The notes: generated from the letters alone by a model not told the origin. Counted from the first letter of the stretch, positions 53,745-62,194 are shown. The stretch is 64,000 bases of DNA from Pseudomonas brassicacearum (GCF_003732265.1 NZ_MOBK01000001.1:744001-808000); one strand, 5' to 3'. Made by a program: numbers and translations.

Positions 53745-55304
53745 ATGAATCCAGCAAGCCAGCCCGGCACTGACGCCGCCCATGACGACGACGTCAAGGC
53801 GCTGCACAGCATGGGCTACGCCCAGCAACTCTCGCGACGCATGGGCGTTTTCTCCAACTTCGCGATTTCCTTCTCGATCATCTGCATCCTCTCCGGGGGC
53901 ATCAACTCCCTCGCCCAGGGCACCTCCGGCGCGGGCGGCGCGTCCATCGGCATCGGCTGGCCCATCGGCTGCCTGATCTCCGGGGTGTTCGCCATGGCCA
54001 TGGCGCAGATTTCCTCGGCATACCCCACCGCTGGCGGGCTGTATCACTGGGGTTCGATTCTCGGCAACCGCTTCACCGGATGGCTGACCGCGTGGTTCAA
54101 CCTCTTGGGGTTGGTCACCGTGCTGGGCGCGATCAACGTCGGCACCTATTACTTCTTTTTCGGTGCCTTCGGCCCGGCGCTGGGCATGGAAGACACGACC
54201 ACGGTGCGGGTGATTTTCCTCGCCGTGCTGACCGGCCTTCAGGCCTTGTGCAACCACTTGGGGATCGGCCTGACCGCCAAGCTCACCGACTTCTCCGGCT
54301 ACCTGATTTTCGCCACGGCGTTGGCGCTGACCATCGTCTGCCTGATCTCCGCACCGAGTTATGAGTTCGCGCGGCTGTGGACCTTCAGCAACTACTCCGG
54401 CGATGCCGGCGGCGCGGTCTGGCCATCGGTGTCGAACGGCTGGGTGTTCATGCTCGGCCTGCTGCTGCCGATCTACACCATCACCGGTTATGACGCCTCG
54501 GCACACACCTCCGAAGAGACGCGCAACGCCGCGATTTCCGTGCCGCGCGGCATGGTCATGTCGGTGGTCTGGTCGTTGCTGTTCGGTTGGGTGATGTTGT
54601 GCTCGTTCGTGCTGATGCTGCCGAACATGGACGAAGCGGCCAAGCAAGGCTGGAACGTGTTTTTCTGGGCCATGAACACCCAGGCCAGCCCGACGCTCAA
54701 GCTCGCGTTGTACGTGGCGATTTTCGTCTCGCAGATCCTCTGCGGGTTGGCGACGGTGACCTCGGTGTCGCGGATGATCTTCGCCTTCTCCCGTGACGGC
54801 GGCCTGCCCTTTTCCAAAGCACTGGCCTCGGTCTCGCCGACCTTCCGCAGCCCGGTGGCGGCGATCTGGACCGGTGCCACCCTCGCCGTGCTGTTTGACT
54901 GGGGCTCGTCGGTAATCTCGGTCGGGGCCACGCCTGTTTATACGATCGTGGTGTCCTGCACGGTGATCTTCCTGTTCTTCTCTTTCATCATTCCCATCGT
55001 GCTGGGCCTGTTTACCTACGGGACCGCGAAGTGGCCGACCATGGGCCCGTGGAACATGGGACGCTTCTGGTACACCGTGTTCGCCCTGCTCTCGGTGCTG
55101 TCGATGGTGATCATCTTCATCATCGGCATTCAGCCACCGAACGATTGGGCGCTGTACATCACCATTGGCTTCCTGGTGCTGACAGCGATTGTCTGGTTCG
55201 GCTTTGAAGCCCGGCGCTTCCAGGGGCCGCCGGTGGGCGATGTGATTGCCCAGCGCCAGGCGCAGATTGCGGCGGCTGAAGCGGCGTTGAATAAACGCGT
55301 TTGA
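53745..55304 (+). CDS. APC family amino acid/amine permease
   Basis: This 519-residue permease has twelve hydrophobic helices and APC landmarks: MGVFSNFAISFSIICILSGG, AQISSAYPTAGGLYHWGSIL, GYDASAHTSEETRNA and FAFSRDGGLPFSKAL. It resembles the amine/GABA permeases found with gamma-glutamylation genes. The start is ATG 53745 (MNPASQPG) after AAGGGG; the upstream frame lacks a membrane or signal pattern. It is the last gene of the amine set and is followed by a long inverted repeat. Confidence 0.92.
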   Translation: MNPASQPGTDAAHDDDVKALHSMGYAQQLSRRMGVFSNFAISFSIICILSGGINSLAQGTSGAGGASIGIGWPIGCLISGVFAMAMAQISSAYPTAGGLYHWGSILGNRFTGWLTAWFNLLGLVTVLGAINVGTYYFFFGAFGPALGMEDTTTVRVIFLAVLTGLQALCNHLGIGLTAKLTDFSGYLIFATALALTIVCLISAPSYEFARLWTFSNYSGDAGGAVWPSVSNGWVFMLGLLLPIYTITGYDASAHTSEETRNAAISVPRGMVMSVVWSLLFGWVMLCSFVLMLPNMDEAAKQGWNVFFWAMNTQASPTLKLALYVAIFVSQILCGLATVTSVSRMIFAFSRDGGLPFSKALASVSPTFRSPVAAIWTGATLAVLFDWGSSVISVGATPVYTIVVSCTVIFLFFSFIIPIVLGLFTYGTAKWPTMGPWNMGRFWYTVFALLSVLSMVIIFIIGIQPPNDWALYITIGFLVLTAIVWFGFEARRFQGPPVGDVIAQRQAQIAAAEAALNKRV

Positions 55305-55317
55305 AGCTGCACGCACC

Positions 55318-55452
55318 CTGTAGCAGCTGGCGAAGCCTGCGTCCGGCTGCGCAGCAGTCGTAAAAACCTGAGTGTGCGGTTTTCCTGAAGCACCGCATCG
55401 TCTGGTTCACGACTGCTGCGCAGCCGGACGCAGGCTTCGCCAGCTGCTACAG
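55318..55452. repeat. Perfect 44-bp inverted repeat (REPIN-like), bidirectional terminator
   Basis: The arms 55318-55361 and 55409-55452 are perfect inverse copies of 44 bases each around a 47-base spacer. The left arm begins CTGTAGCAGCTGGCGAAGCC, and its key internal part is GTCCGGCTGCGCAGC. This differs from the CGCGAGC-type REPs in this window. It lies between the convergent permease and glucarate-dehydratase genes and can fold into a very stable stem in either transcript. Confidence 0.9.
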
Positions 55453-55465
55453 AGATTGCGTTACC

Positions 55466-56740
55466 TCAAAACCGTGGCTTGATGGTTTTCCACTCCGGCT
55501 TGTAACGCTGCATCTGTTTCACATCATCGCGTTGGCGAATGCCGCATGTCAGGTATTGGTCATGCAGCTTGCCGAGTTGATCGTGATCCAGCTCCAGGCC
55601 CAACCCCGGTGCGCGGGTGATTTTCACGCAACCATCGACGATCGGCAGCTTGCCGCCCTTGATCACTTCTTCGTCCGGGTCTTGCCACGGGTAATGCGTG
55701 TCGCAGGCGTAATCGAGATTCGGCACCGACGCGGCGACGTGGGCCATGGCCATCAGGCTGATACCCAGATGCGAATTGGAATGCATGGACACGCCCAGGC
55801 CAAAGGTCTGGCACATTTTCGCCAGCGCCTGGGTGTCGCGCAGGCCGCCCCAATAGTGGTGATCGGCGAGGACGATCTGCACGCTGTTCAAGGCGACACT
55901 GCGGCGGAACTCATCGAAATCGGTCACCACCATATTCGTCGCCAGCGGCAGACCGGTGCGTTTGTGCAGTTCGGACATTCCTTCCAGGCCCGGCGTCGGG
56001 TCTTCGTAATATTGCAGGTCGTCACCCAGCAGTTGGGCCATGCGAATCGAGGTTTCCAGGGACCAGTTAGCGTTCGGATCGATCCGTAGCGGGTAACCCG
56101 GAAAAGCCTTTTTCAGCGCCTTGATGCACGCCACTTCATGCTCCGGTTCCAGCGCGCCCGCCTTGAGCTTGATGCTCTTGAAACCATAGGTCTCGATCAT
56201 GCGCCGAGCCTGGGCGACGATCTGCTCTTCGTTCAGCGCTTCGCCCCAACTGTCGGGTTTGTAAGGCGAGTCGATGTGCTGGGCGTACTTGAAAAACAGG
56301 TAGGCGCTGAACGGAATCTCGTCCCGGATCGCCCCGCCCAGCAAGTCCACCAACGGCACGTTCAACGAGTGCGCCTGCAGATCCAGGAACGCCACTTCGA
56401 ACGCCGAATACGCATTGCTCACCGCTTTGCTGGCGTGAGAACCGGGTGCCAGTTCCGCGCCCGCGATGCTCGCCGGTTTGTTCGCCGCCACCGTAGCCTG
56501 GACGATGGCGCGCAGTTGATTGAGGTTGAACGGGTCGAGGCCGATCATTTGGCCTTGCAACTGCTGCTGGATCGCCAGCGCCGGCGCGTCGCCGTAACTC
56601 TCCCCCAGGCCAATGTAGCCATTGTCGCTCTCGATCTCGATGATCGAGCGCAGCGCGAACGGTTCGTGGATCCCACTGGCATTGAGCAGCGGCGGATCAC
56701 GGAAAGCGATGGGGGTGACGGTGACTCGTGTGATTTTCAA
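55466..56740 (-). CDS. Glucarate dehydratase family protein (enolase superfamily)
   Basis: This 424-residue enolase-superfamily enzyme has the glucarate dehydratase site: KLKAG (the KxK base), RIDPNANWSL (metal Asp and Asn), YYEDP (metal Glu), ADHHYW (Asp of the dyad) and SMHSNSHLG (catalytic His). It is slightly shorter than the 446 residues of the E. coli enzyme. Dehydration of glucarate or a related aldarate is likely. The start is TTG at 56740 with GGGAG seven bases ahead, and it overlaps the stop of the upstream transporter (TTGA). Confidence 0.87.
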   Translation of the reverse strand: MKITRVTVTPIAFRDPPLLNASGIHEPFALRSIIEIESDNGYIGLGESYGDAPALAIQQQLQGQMIGLDPFNLNQLRAIVQATVAANKPASIAGAELAPGSHASKAVSNAYSAFEVAFLDLQAHSLNVPLVDLLGGAIRDEIPFSAYLFFKYAQHIDSPYKPDSWGEALNEEQIVAQARRMIETYGFKSIKLKAGALEPEHEVACIKALKKAFPGYPLRIDPNANWSLETSIRMAQLLGDDLQYYEDPTPGLEGMSELHKRTGLPLATNMVVTDFDEFRRSVALNSVQIVLADHHYWGGLRDTQALAKMCQTFGLGVSMHSNSHLGISLMAMAHVAASVPNLDYACDTHYPWQDPDEEVIKGGKLPIVDGCVKITRAPGLGLELDHDQLGKLHDQYLTCGIRQRDDVKQMQRYKPEWKTIKPRF

Positions 56741-58134
56741 GAGGCTGCTCCCTTTGGATTTGGTTTCAAAGCGGTGTGACTGACAGTGGGTTGTGGCAAG
56801 GGGGTCGGGGCGGGCTTACCGGTCAGCGAGCGCAAGGCGTCACCACGAGGTGCGGTGCGTGCGAAGAAGATCACCACGGCGGCGACCAGTGAGGTAGCGG
56901 CCAGGCCGTAGAGCCCGCCCTCGATTGAGCCGGTTTTTTGTTCGAGAAAACCGAACGCCGTCGGGGCCACGAAACCGCCCAGGTTGCCGATGGAGTTGAT
57001 CAGGGCGATCACCGCCGCGGCGATACGCGCATCCAGATAGCCTTGCGGAATCGGCCAGAACAACGCCGAGGCCGCCTTGAAACCAATGGCCGCAAAACAG
57101 ATGGCGACGAAGGCGAAGATCGGTCCGCCGGTGGTCGACATGAACATGCCAAACGCCGCAATCACCAGCGTCAACGCGACCCAGGCTTGCTGGTGTTTCC
57201 ATTTGCTGGCCATGGCGGCGAAGCCATACATCGCGACGATGGAAATCAGCCACGGAATCGAGTTGAACAGGCCGACCTGGAAGTCACCGAGGTTGCCCAT
57301 TTTCTTGATCATGCTCGGCAGCCAGAACGTGGCGCCATAGATGGTCAGGGCAATGGAAAAGTAGATAAAACAGAACAGCGCGATTTGCTTGTCGGCCAGC
57401 AGTTTGAACATCGACGGCTTGATCGTCTGCGCGGCTTCGCGAGCCTGCTGCTCCAGCGCGATGGCCCCTACCAGCGCGTCCTTCTCTTCGGCGCTCAGCC
57501 ATTTCGCTTCACGCGGATGGGATTGCAGCCAGAACCAGACAAAACCGCACAGGACGATGGAGGCGAAACCTTCAATCAGGAACATCCATTGCCAGCCATG
57601 CAGGCTGAAACCGCTGACGTTCAGCAGCGCACCGGACACCGGGCCGGAAATGACCGACGCAATCGCCGAACCGCTGAGAAAGATCGCCATGGCCTTGCCC
57701 CGTTCGGTCGACGGCAACCACTGGGTGAAGTAGTAAATGATGCCCGGGAAAAAACCCGCTTCGGCTGCGCCGAGAATGAAGCGCAGCACATAGAAACTGG
57801 TTTCGCCGCGCACGAAGGCCATGGCCATCGCGGCCGCGCCCCAGGTGAACATGATGCGCGTCAGCCAGGCGCGAGCACCGTAGCGTTGCAGCAACAGGTT
57901 GGAGGGCACTTCGAAGATTGCGTAACCGATGAAGAACAGCCCGGCACCCAGGCCATAGGCTGCGGCGCCGATGCCCAGGTCGGTTTCCATGTGGCTGCGC
58001 ACGAAGCCGATGTTGACCCGATCGATGTAGTTGACGATGAACATCACCACAAACAGCGGCAGCACGTGGCGTTTCACCTTGGCCGCGGCGCGGGCCAGCA
58101 CACTCGGATCCGGCGAATTCTGGAGGGTATTCAA
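56737..58134 (-). CDS. MFS transporter, ACS family (glucarate/galactarate type)
   Basis: This MFS transporter of about 465 residues belongs to the anion:cation symporter branch. Landmarks include VNYIDRVNIGFVRSHMETDL, GYAIFEVPSNLLLQRYGARA, and AEAGFFPGIIYYFTQWLP. It is partnered with a glucarate-dehydratase-family gene, so it probably imports glucarate, galactarate or a similar sugar acid. I prefer the TTG at 58134: GGGAG lies eight bases ahead, in a context nearly identical to that of the next gene's TTG. An ATG at 58152 lacks a ribosome site. Confidence 0.9.
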   Translation of the reverse strand: MNTLQNSPDPSVLARAAAKVKRHVLPLFVVMFIVNYIDRVNIGFVRSHMETDLGIGAAAYGLGAGLFFIGYAIFEVPSNLLLQRYGARAWLTRIMFTWGAAAMAMAFVRGETSFYVLRFILGAAEAGFFPGIIYYFTQWLPSTERGKAMAIFLSGSAIASVISGPVSGALLNVSGFSLHGWQWMFLIEGFASIVLCGFVWFWLQSHPREAKWLSAEEKDALVGAIALEQQAREAAQTIKPSMFKLLADKQIALFCFIYFSIALTIYGATFWLPSMIKKMGNLGDFQVGLFNSIPWLISIVAMYGFAAMASKWKHQQAWVALTLVIAAFGMFMSTTGGPIFAFVAICFAAIGFKAASALFWPIPQGYLDARIAAAVIALINSIGNLGGFVAPTAFGFLEQKTGSIEGGLYGLAATSLVAAVVIFFARTAPRGDALRSLTGKPAPTPLPQPTVSHTALKPNPKGAAS

Positions 58135-58198
58135 GAGGCAACTCCCGATCATTGTTTTTTTAGGGACGAGCCGATCATGGACGCGGCAATTGATCCCG

Positions 58199-58237
58199 TC
58201 TAATCTAACTTGGCATTCGATTGATACCTGGATTAGA
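58199..58237. promoter_or_regulatory. Inverted repeat in the MFS/LysR divergent gap
   Basis: TCTAATC (58199-58205) and GATTAGA (58231-58237) are inverse copies 25 bases apart, just ahead of the LysR ATG at 58241. LysR proteins often bind such spaced half-sites between divergent genes. Confidence 0.45.
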
Positions 58238-58240
58238 TCA

Positions 58241-59143
58241 ATGTTCGAACTGACTCAACTGCGCTGCTTCACCACAGTGGCCACCGAACTCAACTTTCGG
58301 CGCGCCGCCGAACGCCTGAACATGACACAACCGCCGCTCAGTCGACAGATCCAGTTGTTGGAGCACCACCTGGGTGTCGAGCTGTTCACCCGCACCACCC
58401 GCAGCGTCGCCCTCACCGCCGCCGGTCGCGCGTTTTTCATCGAAGCGCAGAACCTGCTGGAGCGCGCCCAGCAAGCCGCCGTCACTGCTCGACGGTTTGC
58501 CGAAGGCGACATCGGTTCGGTCAACATAAGCTTCGTGGGCAGCGCGGTGTACGAATTCCTGCCCAAGGTGATTGCCGAAGCGCGGCTCAAACAGCCCCAC
58601 GTCAAAATCGACCTGTCGGAGATGAACACCTACCAGCAGCACGAAGCCCTACGTGCCCGGCGTATCGATCTGGGCATCGTCCGCGCGCCCTTGCTCGAAC
58701 CGGGTTACGCCACCGAGTGCCTGGTGCGCGAGCCGTTCGTGCTCGCCGTCCCCAGTCGCCACCCGCTGGCCACTGCCGACACCGTCTCCGTCCAGGATCT
58801 CGACGCGCAACCGTTCCTGATGTATTCCCACGCCGCCTACCCGCCCTTCAACGAACTGCTGACCGGCATGCTGCGCTCGGCCCGCGTCGCCCCGGAATAC
58901 GTGCAATGGCTCGGTTCGTCACTGACGATCCTGGCGCTGGTCAACGCCGGAATGGGCCTGGCGTTGGTCCCGCGTTGCGCCACCAGCGTGGTGTTCAAGA
59001 ACGTGGTGTTCCGGGATATCGATCTGGGGGAAGGCGTACAGAGCGAGCTGCATTTGATCTGGCGCGAGAACAATGACAACCCGGCGTTTGCGATGTTGCT
59101 GGAGGGGATTCGCAAGGCTGTCAGGGAAGGATGGGGTGCGTGA
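58241..59143 (+). CDS. LysR family regulator of the sugar-acid genes
   Basis: This 300-residue LysR protein starts at MFELTQLRCFTTVATELNFR (ATG 58241). The helix-turn-helix is at about residues 18-45 (AAERLNMTQPPLSRQIQLLE), and the effector domain follows, with FVGSAVYEFLPKVIAEARL and GIVRAPLLEPGYATECL. It belongs to the BenM/CatM-like branch. The in-frame upstream extension would start inside the divergent transporter gene and is rejected. It is divergent from the MFS/dehydratase pair, which it probably activates. Confidence 0.92.
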   Translation: MFELTQLRCFTTVATELNFRRAAERLNMTQPPLSRQIQLLEHHLGVELFTRTTRSVALTAAGRAFFIEAQNLLERAQQAAVTARRFAEGDIGSVNISFVGSAVYEFLPKVIAEARLKQPHVKIDLSEMNTYQQHEALRARRIDLGIVRAPLLEPGYATECLVREPFVLAVPSRHPLATADTVSVQDLDAQPFLMYSHAAYPPFNELLTGMLRSARVAPEYVQWLGSSLTILALVNAGMGLALVPRCATSVVFKNVVFRDIDLGEGVQSELHLIWRENNDNPAFAMLLEGIRKAVREGWGA

Positions 59144-59209
59144 ATGGGTGGGTGTTCACCTGTAGTAATCCTCACCCGCGACAGCGCGTTCATCGGGAAC
59201 CCAACCCTG

Positions 59210-59746
59210 TCATGCATCTGGTTTTGCCAGTTGGATAAACACCGACCAACTAGCGAGCACTACCCAAAACGTCGCGAAGATCCAAGGGGTTCGAACGGAA
59301 AACAGCAGAGCCTTTCGATACCCCTTGTGCGTCGACTCGCTTTCGCTGAACAGCGGCGATTCGTCATACGCAAGCCCCATCATCGGCTCACTTCGCAAGA
59401 GCTCGCTCTGCTTGTAATACCAATGGTCAATGATGTCGTACGCCGCTCGAATCCCAGGCCACGCATTCAATGAACTCAGCAGTCCCAGCGTCGCAAGAAA
59501 CGGCGGCACCACCAGCGTGAACAGCTTTCCCCATTCAGGGTTGAGATTCGCCATGCACGATGCAAATGCAATGACCAAAAATGATTGTGCGGCCAGATAG
59601 GCGTCAGTCCGGTTCGCCAGAATGCTCGTCTCGTATTGAATCTCCCGGCGATAAAAGTCCAGGCGTTCCTTGGGCGAGCCGAACATCTTGGCGTTGTGTT
59701 CGCTCAGCTCGGTGTCGTCCAGATGGGAAGTCAAAATCTTCGGCAC
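59210..59746 (-). CDS. Hypothetical membrane protein, unrecognised family
   Basis: This 178-residue protein matches no family I can name. Residues 1-50 are polar and helical (SPKERLDFYRREIQYETSIL). Two closely spaced membrane segments follow (about 52-70, SFLVIAFASCMANL, and about 76-96, LFTLVVPPFLATLGLLSSL), then a polar stretch with WYYKQSELLRSEPMMG, and a last membrane segment (about 153-173, IFATFWVVLASWSVFIQL). This helix-TM-TM-helix-TM layout resembles small membrane effectors and RipA/SLATT-like proteins, but that is only a resemblance. It is monocistronic and flanked by gene-poor DNA. The ATG at 59746 has no strong ribosome site. Confidence 0.65.
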   Translation of the reverse strand: MPKILTSHLDDTELSEHNAKMFGSPKERLDFYRREIQYETSILANRTDAYLAAQSFLVIAFASCMANLNPEWGKLFTLVVPPFLATLGLLSSLNAWPGIRAAYDIIDHWYYKQSELLRSEPMMGLAYDESPLFSESESTHKGYRKALLFSVRTPWIFATFWVVLASWSVFIQLAKPDA

Positions 59747-60135
59747 AATAAACTCACTCTCAAATCGTTTAAGACGAATTCCCGTTCAGCCCAACGCTGT
59801 ATCGACAAACATCCAGGCCTGAAAGGCGTCGATACTCATTCGATGATTCACCGAATGCGGCGCCCACAGTCATCTGAAGGTGTTGCCCCTGGGAAAATTT
59901 TAAAAAGATTTGAGGGATCGCGACCGACGGTTTTTGGCCGTGCAAATTGCCTGTTTTGTCGCCGGTCGTCGGTCTCTTTTCAACGCATTAAAACTTTTCT
60001 GTCCTCGTCGCTCTCAACCGCAGTCACGACCGTTTTCAAGAATGCACTGGCGATGTGCGTTAGCGCCGCGACGTCTTTTACGGGCGAAAAAAAGCGGGAG
60101 GTCAACATTCAACCTCCCGCCATTCCTTCAACGCT
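59747..60135. other. Gene-poor gap of 389 bases
   Basis: No convincing coding frame is present. An 8-bp inverted repeat (GACCGACG at 59922-59929 and CGTCGGTC at 59967-59974) is followed by TCTTTTC. An AT-rich stretch precedes it (near 59891-59910). The terminator of the DUF3618 operon closes the gap at 60087-60120. A small RNA is possible but unproven. Confidence 0.3.
60087..60120 (-). terminator. Intrinsic terminator of the DUF3618 operon
   Basis: GCGGGAGGT (60094-60102) and ACCTCCCGC (60112-60120) form a perfect 9-bp stem with a 9-base loop. On the minus strand seven T residues follow (60093-60087). It lies 16 bases after the DUF3618 stop. Confidence 0.92.
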
Positions 60136-60960
60136 TTACGTCGTTCCCAATCCTCGAGAGAGATCCGCTGGATCATCAGTCCTTGCGGGTTGATCGCGTT
60201 CCGGGTTCATCTCCACGTCCGAGTGATCCGTGGTTTTGGTCACCGTATCGCGCACCGCCTCAAACCCCTCCCGAGCCTGTTGCTTGACCTTGTCGGCCAG
60301 CCCGGCGCTGGTCTTGCCCATGTAGCGTTGCTCGGTCGCCGTTGACGGCAAAGCCGCCCCCAGCATGGCACCCAATGCGATCCCCGCAGCAGCAACCATC
60401 AGCGGTTGCTCCTTGAGCAGACGGCTGAACTGATCGCCTACCACTTGCGTACTGCGCACTAAACGGTCGCTGGCGTCGTGTACCGCATGGCTGATGTTGT
60501 CGGTGGCAGCCCCGAGGTTGTCACCCAGGTTCGCCGCTTTGTCTTTCACGCTCTGGAAACCGTCCTTGAGCGTGTCGGCCGTCTGGTGCAGATGATCACG
60601 TGCACTGTCGATGCCCTCGGCCAGTCCATCGGCCCACTCCCCTACTTTGTTGTGATCGGGGCTTGCGGGATAAACCGGACGCGGGGTCGGCGGACGGTTC
60701 TGGCTCATCATCAGCCACAGCAAGCCCACCGATGTCAGCACCGCAGGCACCGGATTATTTCGAACGCTGGTCCCCAGGTTGGTCAGGAAGGTCGTGCCGT
60801 TGTTCTGCATGAACGACAACGCCTGATCAAAGGCTTGTCCCGGCGTGAACTTGCTTTCGAGGGCATCGACAATGTTGCCGATGCTCGCCCGCTGGGCATC
60901 GATATCACGCTCGATGGCTTCGGGGCTTTTTTGCGACTCGTATTCGAATTCATTGTTCAT
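60136..60960 (-). CDS. DUF3618 domain membrane-associated protein
   Basis: This 274-residue protein has the N-terminal DUF3618 signature (SPEAIERDIDAQRASIGNIV, then DALESKFTPGQ), a membrane segment near 72-86 (AVLTSVGLLWLMM) and long amphipathic helices (about 110-180). A second hydrophobic stretch follows (LMVAAAGIALGAMLGAALP). It is the last gene of an operon with YqjE-like and DUF883-like membrane proteins. Such sets are often stress or stationary-phase induced in proteobacteria. The precise role is unknown. Confidence 0.87.
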   Translation of the reverse strand: MNNEFEYESQKSPEAIERDIDAQRASIGNIVDALESKFTPGQAFDQALSFMQNNGTTFLTNLGTSVRNNPVPAVLTSVGLLWLMMSQNRPPTPRPVYPASPDHNKVGEWADGLAEGIDSARDHLHQTADTLKDGFQSVKDKAANLGDNLGAATDNISHAVHDASDRLVRSTQVVGDQFSRLLKEQPLMVAAAGIALGAMLGAALPSTATEQRYMGKTSAGLADKVKQQAREGFEAVRDTVTKTTDHSDVEMNPERDQPARTDDPADLSRGLGTT

Positions 60961-61391
60961 GAGACTCTCCTGCGCAGCGCTTCCTGGTCTTTGTTCAAGG
61001 CGTCCAACGTCCGATCAGGTTTCAAATGGGACGGTTCGAACTGTTTTTTTCCGGCCTGCAACATCGCGAACCCGATGATCATCACCACCACACCGACGAT
61101 CAGTGCGGCCAACCACGGCGCCATCACCAGGCTCAGGCCATAGACGGCGGACATCAACAGGATGATGAACCCCGCCATCAGCACAATCGCACCGCTCGCG
61201 ACCCCGGCGATGCCGGCCTTGAGCGTGGTGAGACTGGCCTGAAGCTCGGCTTTGGCCAGCGCCAGTTCCTTGGTGAACAGCGCTGGCACTTCGCGGGCTA
61301 ACTGCCGTAACAGTCCGACGACAGAGACGTCAGGGTCGGGAACGGGCGCCGGTGATGGCCCCGGGAAATTGGGATCTTCTCTGTTCATCAC
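60957..61391 (-). CDS. YqjE/phage-holin superfamily III-type membrane protein
   Basis: This 144-residue protein has a cytoplasmic N-terminus (LLRQLAREVPALFTKELALA) followed by two membrane helices: about 65-88 (ASGAIVLMAGFIILLMSAVY) and about 93-112 (LAALIVGVVVMIIGFAML). It is the Phage_holin_3_6/YqjE pattern. Despite the name, nothing phage-like surrounds it. It overlaps both neighbours by 4 bases, so the three proteins are made in balance and may form one inner-membrane complex. Confidence 0.88.
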   Translation of the reverse strand: MMNREDPNFPGPSPAPVPDPDVSVVGLLRQLAREVPALFTKELALAKAELQASLTTLKAGIAGVASGAIVLMAGFIILLMSAVYGLSLVMAPWLAALIVGVVVMIIGFAMLQAGKKQFEPSHLKPDRTLDALNKDQEALRRRVS

Positions 61392-62038
61392 AGTGCTCCA
61401 TTGACGTTGGTCGAACCAGGGTTCGATGGCGAAGCGAAGTCCGAAGGGTGGCCGTGATCACCGGGTGTCGTCGGCGTGAAGCCGGCGGCGTGGTCAGGGC
61501 TTTGATCGGTGCGAGAGGGAACGGAAGTTTCGTAGGGGTGTTGAGCGCCAAAACCACCCGATGGCGGCATCGAGCTGCCGGCGGCTGGATCTCTGCCAGC
61601 GGTGAATGTCGCCGCAGGTGCGGTGCCCGCCTTGAGAAACCGCGACAAGCCAAAGCCCAACGCAATGCTGCCGGCAATGAACAGGGCCGGGTTGTTACGG
61701 GCCAGGTCAGCGCCGTCATGGAGCAACTGCTCCGCGCTTTTCCCGCGCAAGTTTCCCGCCAGGCCGCTCATGGACTCCGCCATGTCCACGAGGTAATCGG
61801 ACATGCCAAGGGTGTCCTTGTCTTCCAGCTCTGAAACGAAAGATTTGGTCCCTTGCGCGAGTGCTTCAATCTGGTCTGCTGCCGTATCGCGGTATTGGCC
61901 AAACTGCTCATCCGCCTGCTGCCGTGCATCGCCCAGTGCTTCTGTGACGTTTTCCTTCAAGTGCTCGAAATTTTGCTCTGTGCCTCCGGTGTCGGGTTTA
62001 TCGGGCTGGTTCCCGTTTGTGCTGTCTGAAGTATTCAT
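61388..62038 (-). CDS. DUF883/ElaB-like stress membrane protein
   Basis: This 216-residue protein has a helical segment (FEHLKENVTEALGDARQQAD, residues about 24-43) resembling ElaB/DUF883 proteins, an acidic coil and a C-terminal hydrophobic anchor near 118-135 (NPALFIAGSIALGFGLSRFL). A Pro/Gly/Ser-rich disordered tail follows. Homologues are annotated as nutrient-deprivation-induced proteins. It is the first gene of the three-gene operon, 4 bases overlapping the next, with an ECF-type promoter candidate upstream. Confidence 0.78.
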   Translation of the reverse strand: MNTSDSTNGNQPDKPDTGGTEQNFEHLKENVTEALGDARQQADEQFGQYRDTAADQIEALAQGTKSFVSELEDKDTLGMSDYLVDMAESMSGLAGNLRGKSAEQLLHDGADLARNNPALFIAGSIALGFGLSRFLKAGTAPAATFTAGRDPAAGSSMPPSGGFGAQHPYETSVPSRTDQSPDHAAGFTPTTPGDHGHPSDFASPSNPGSTNVNGAL

Positions 62039-62110
62039 GTCGTCCCTCGCCTTCTGATTGAAAAAGCGTTAGCAGGGTTCGCCACGAAATACCCGCAGCC
62101 CCCCGTATTC

Positions 62111-62140
62111 CAGATGACGGAGTGTTGTGTGGGGAGTTCC
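62111..62140 (-). promoter_or_regulatory. Candidate ECF (AlgU/RpoE-like) promoter for the stress operon
   Basis: On the minus strand, GGAACTC (62140-62134) is followed after about 16 bases by TCATCTG (62117-62111), close to the GAACTT-n16/17-TCTGA pattern of AlgU promoters. It lies about 73 bases upstream of the ATG at 62038. Confidence 0.35.
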
Positions 62141-62194
62141 AACGGAATGATGAGTGATCCGGCAATCTCTGCAGGGAAAAGCACGATGAATAAC

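Noticed and set aside
53721..55316. Leftward open frame of 531 codons opposite the APC permease gene
   Set aside because: It is His/Arg/Gly-rich and antisense to a permease with conserved helices; a GC-driven shadow.
60957..61391. Holin-like gene as a sign of a prophage
   Set aside because: The protein fits the chromosomal YqjE pattern and its neighbours are stress-type membrane proteins; no phage structural, integrase or lysis genes are present.
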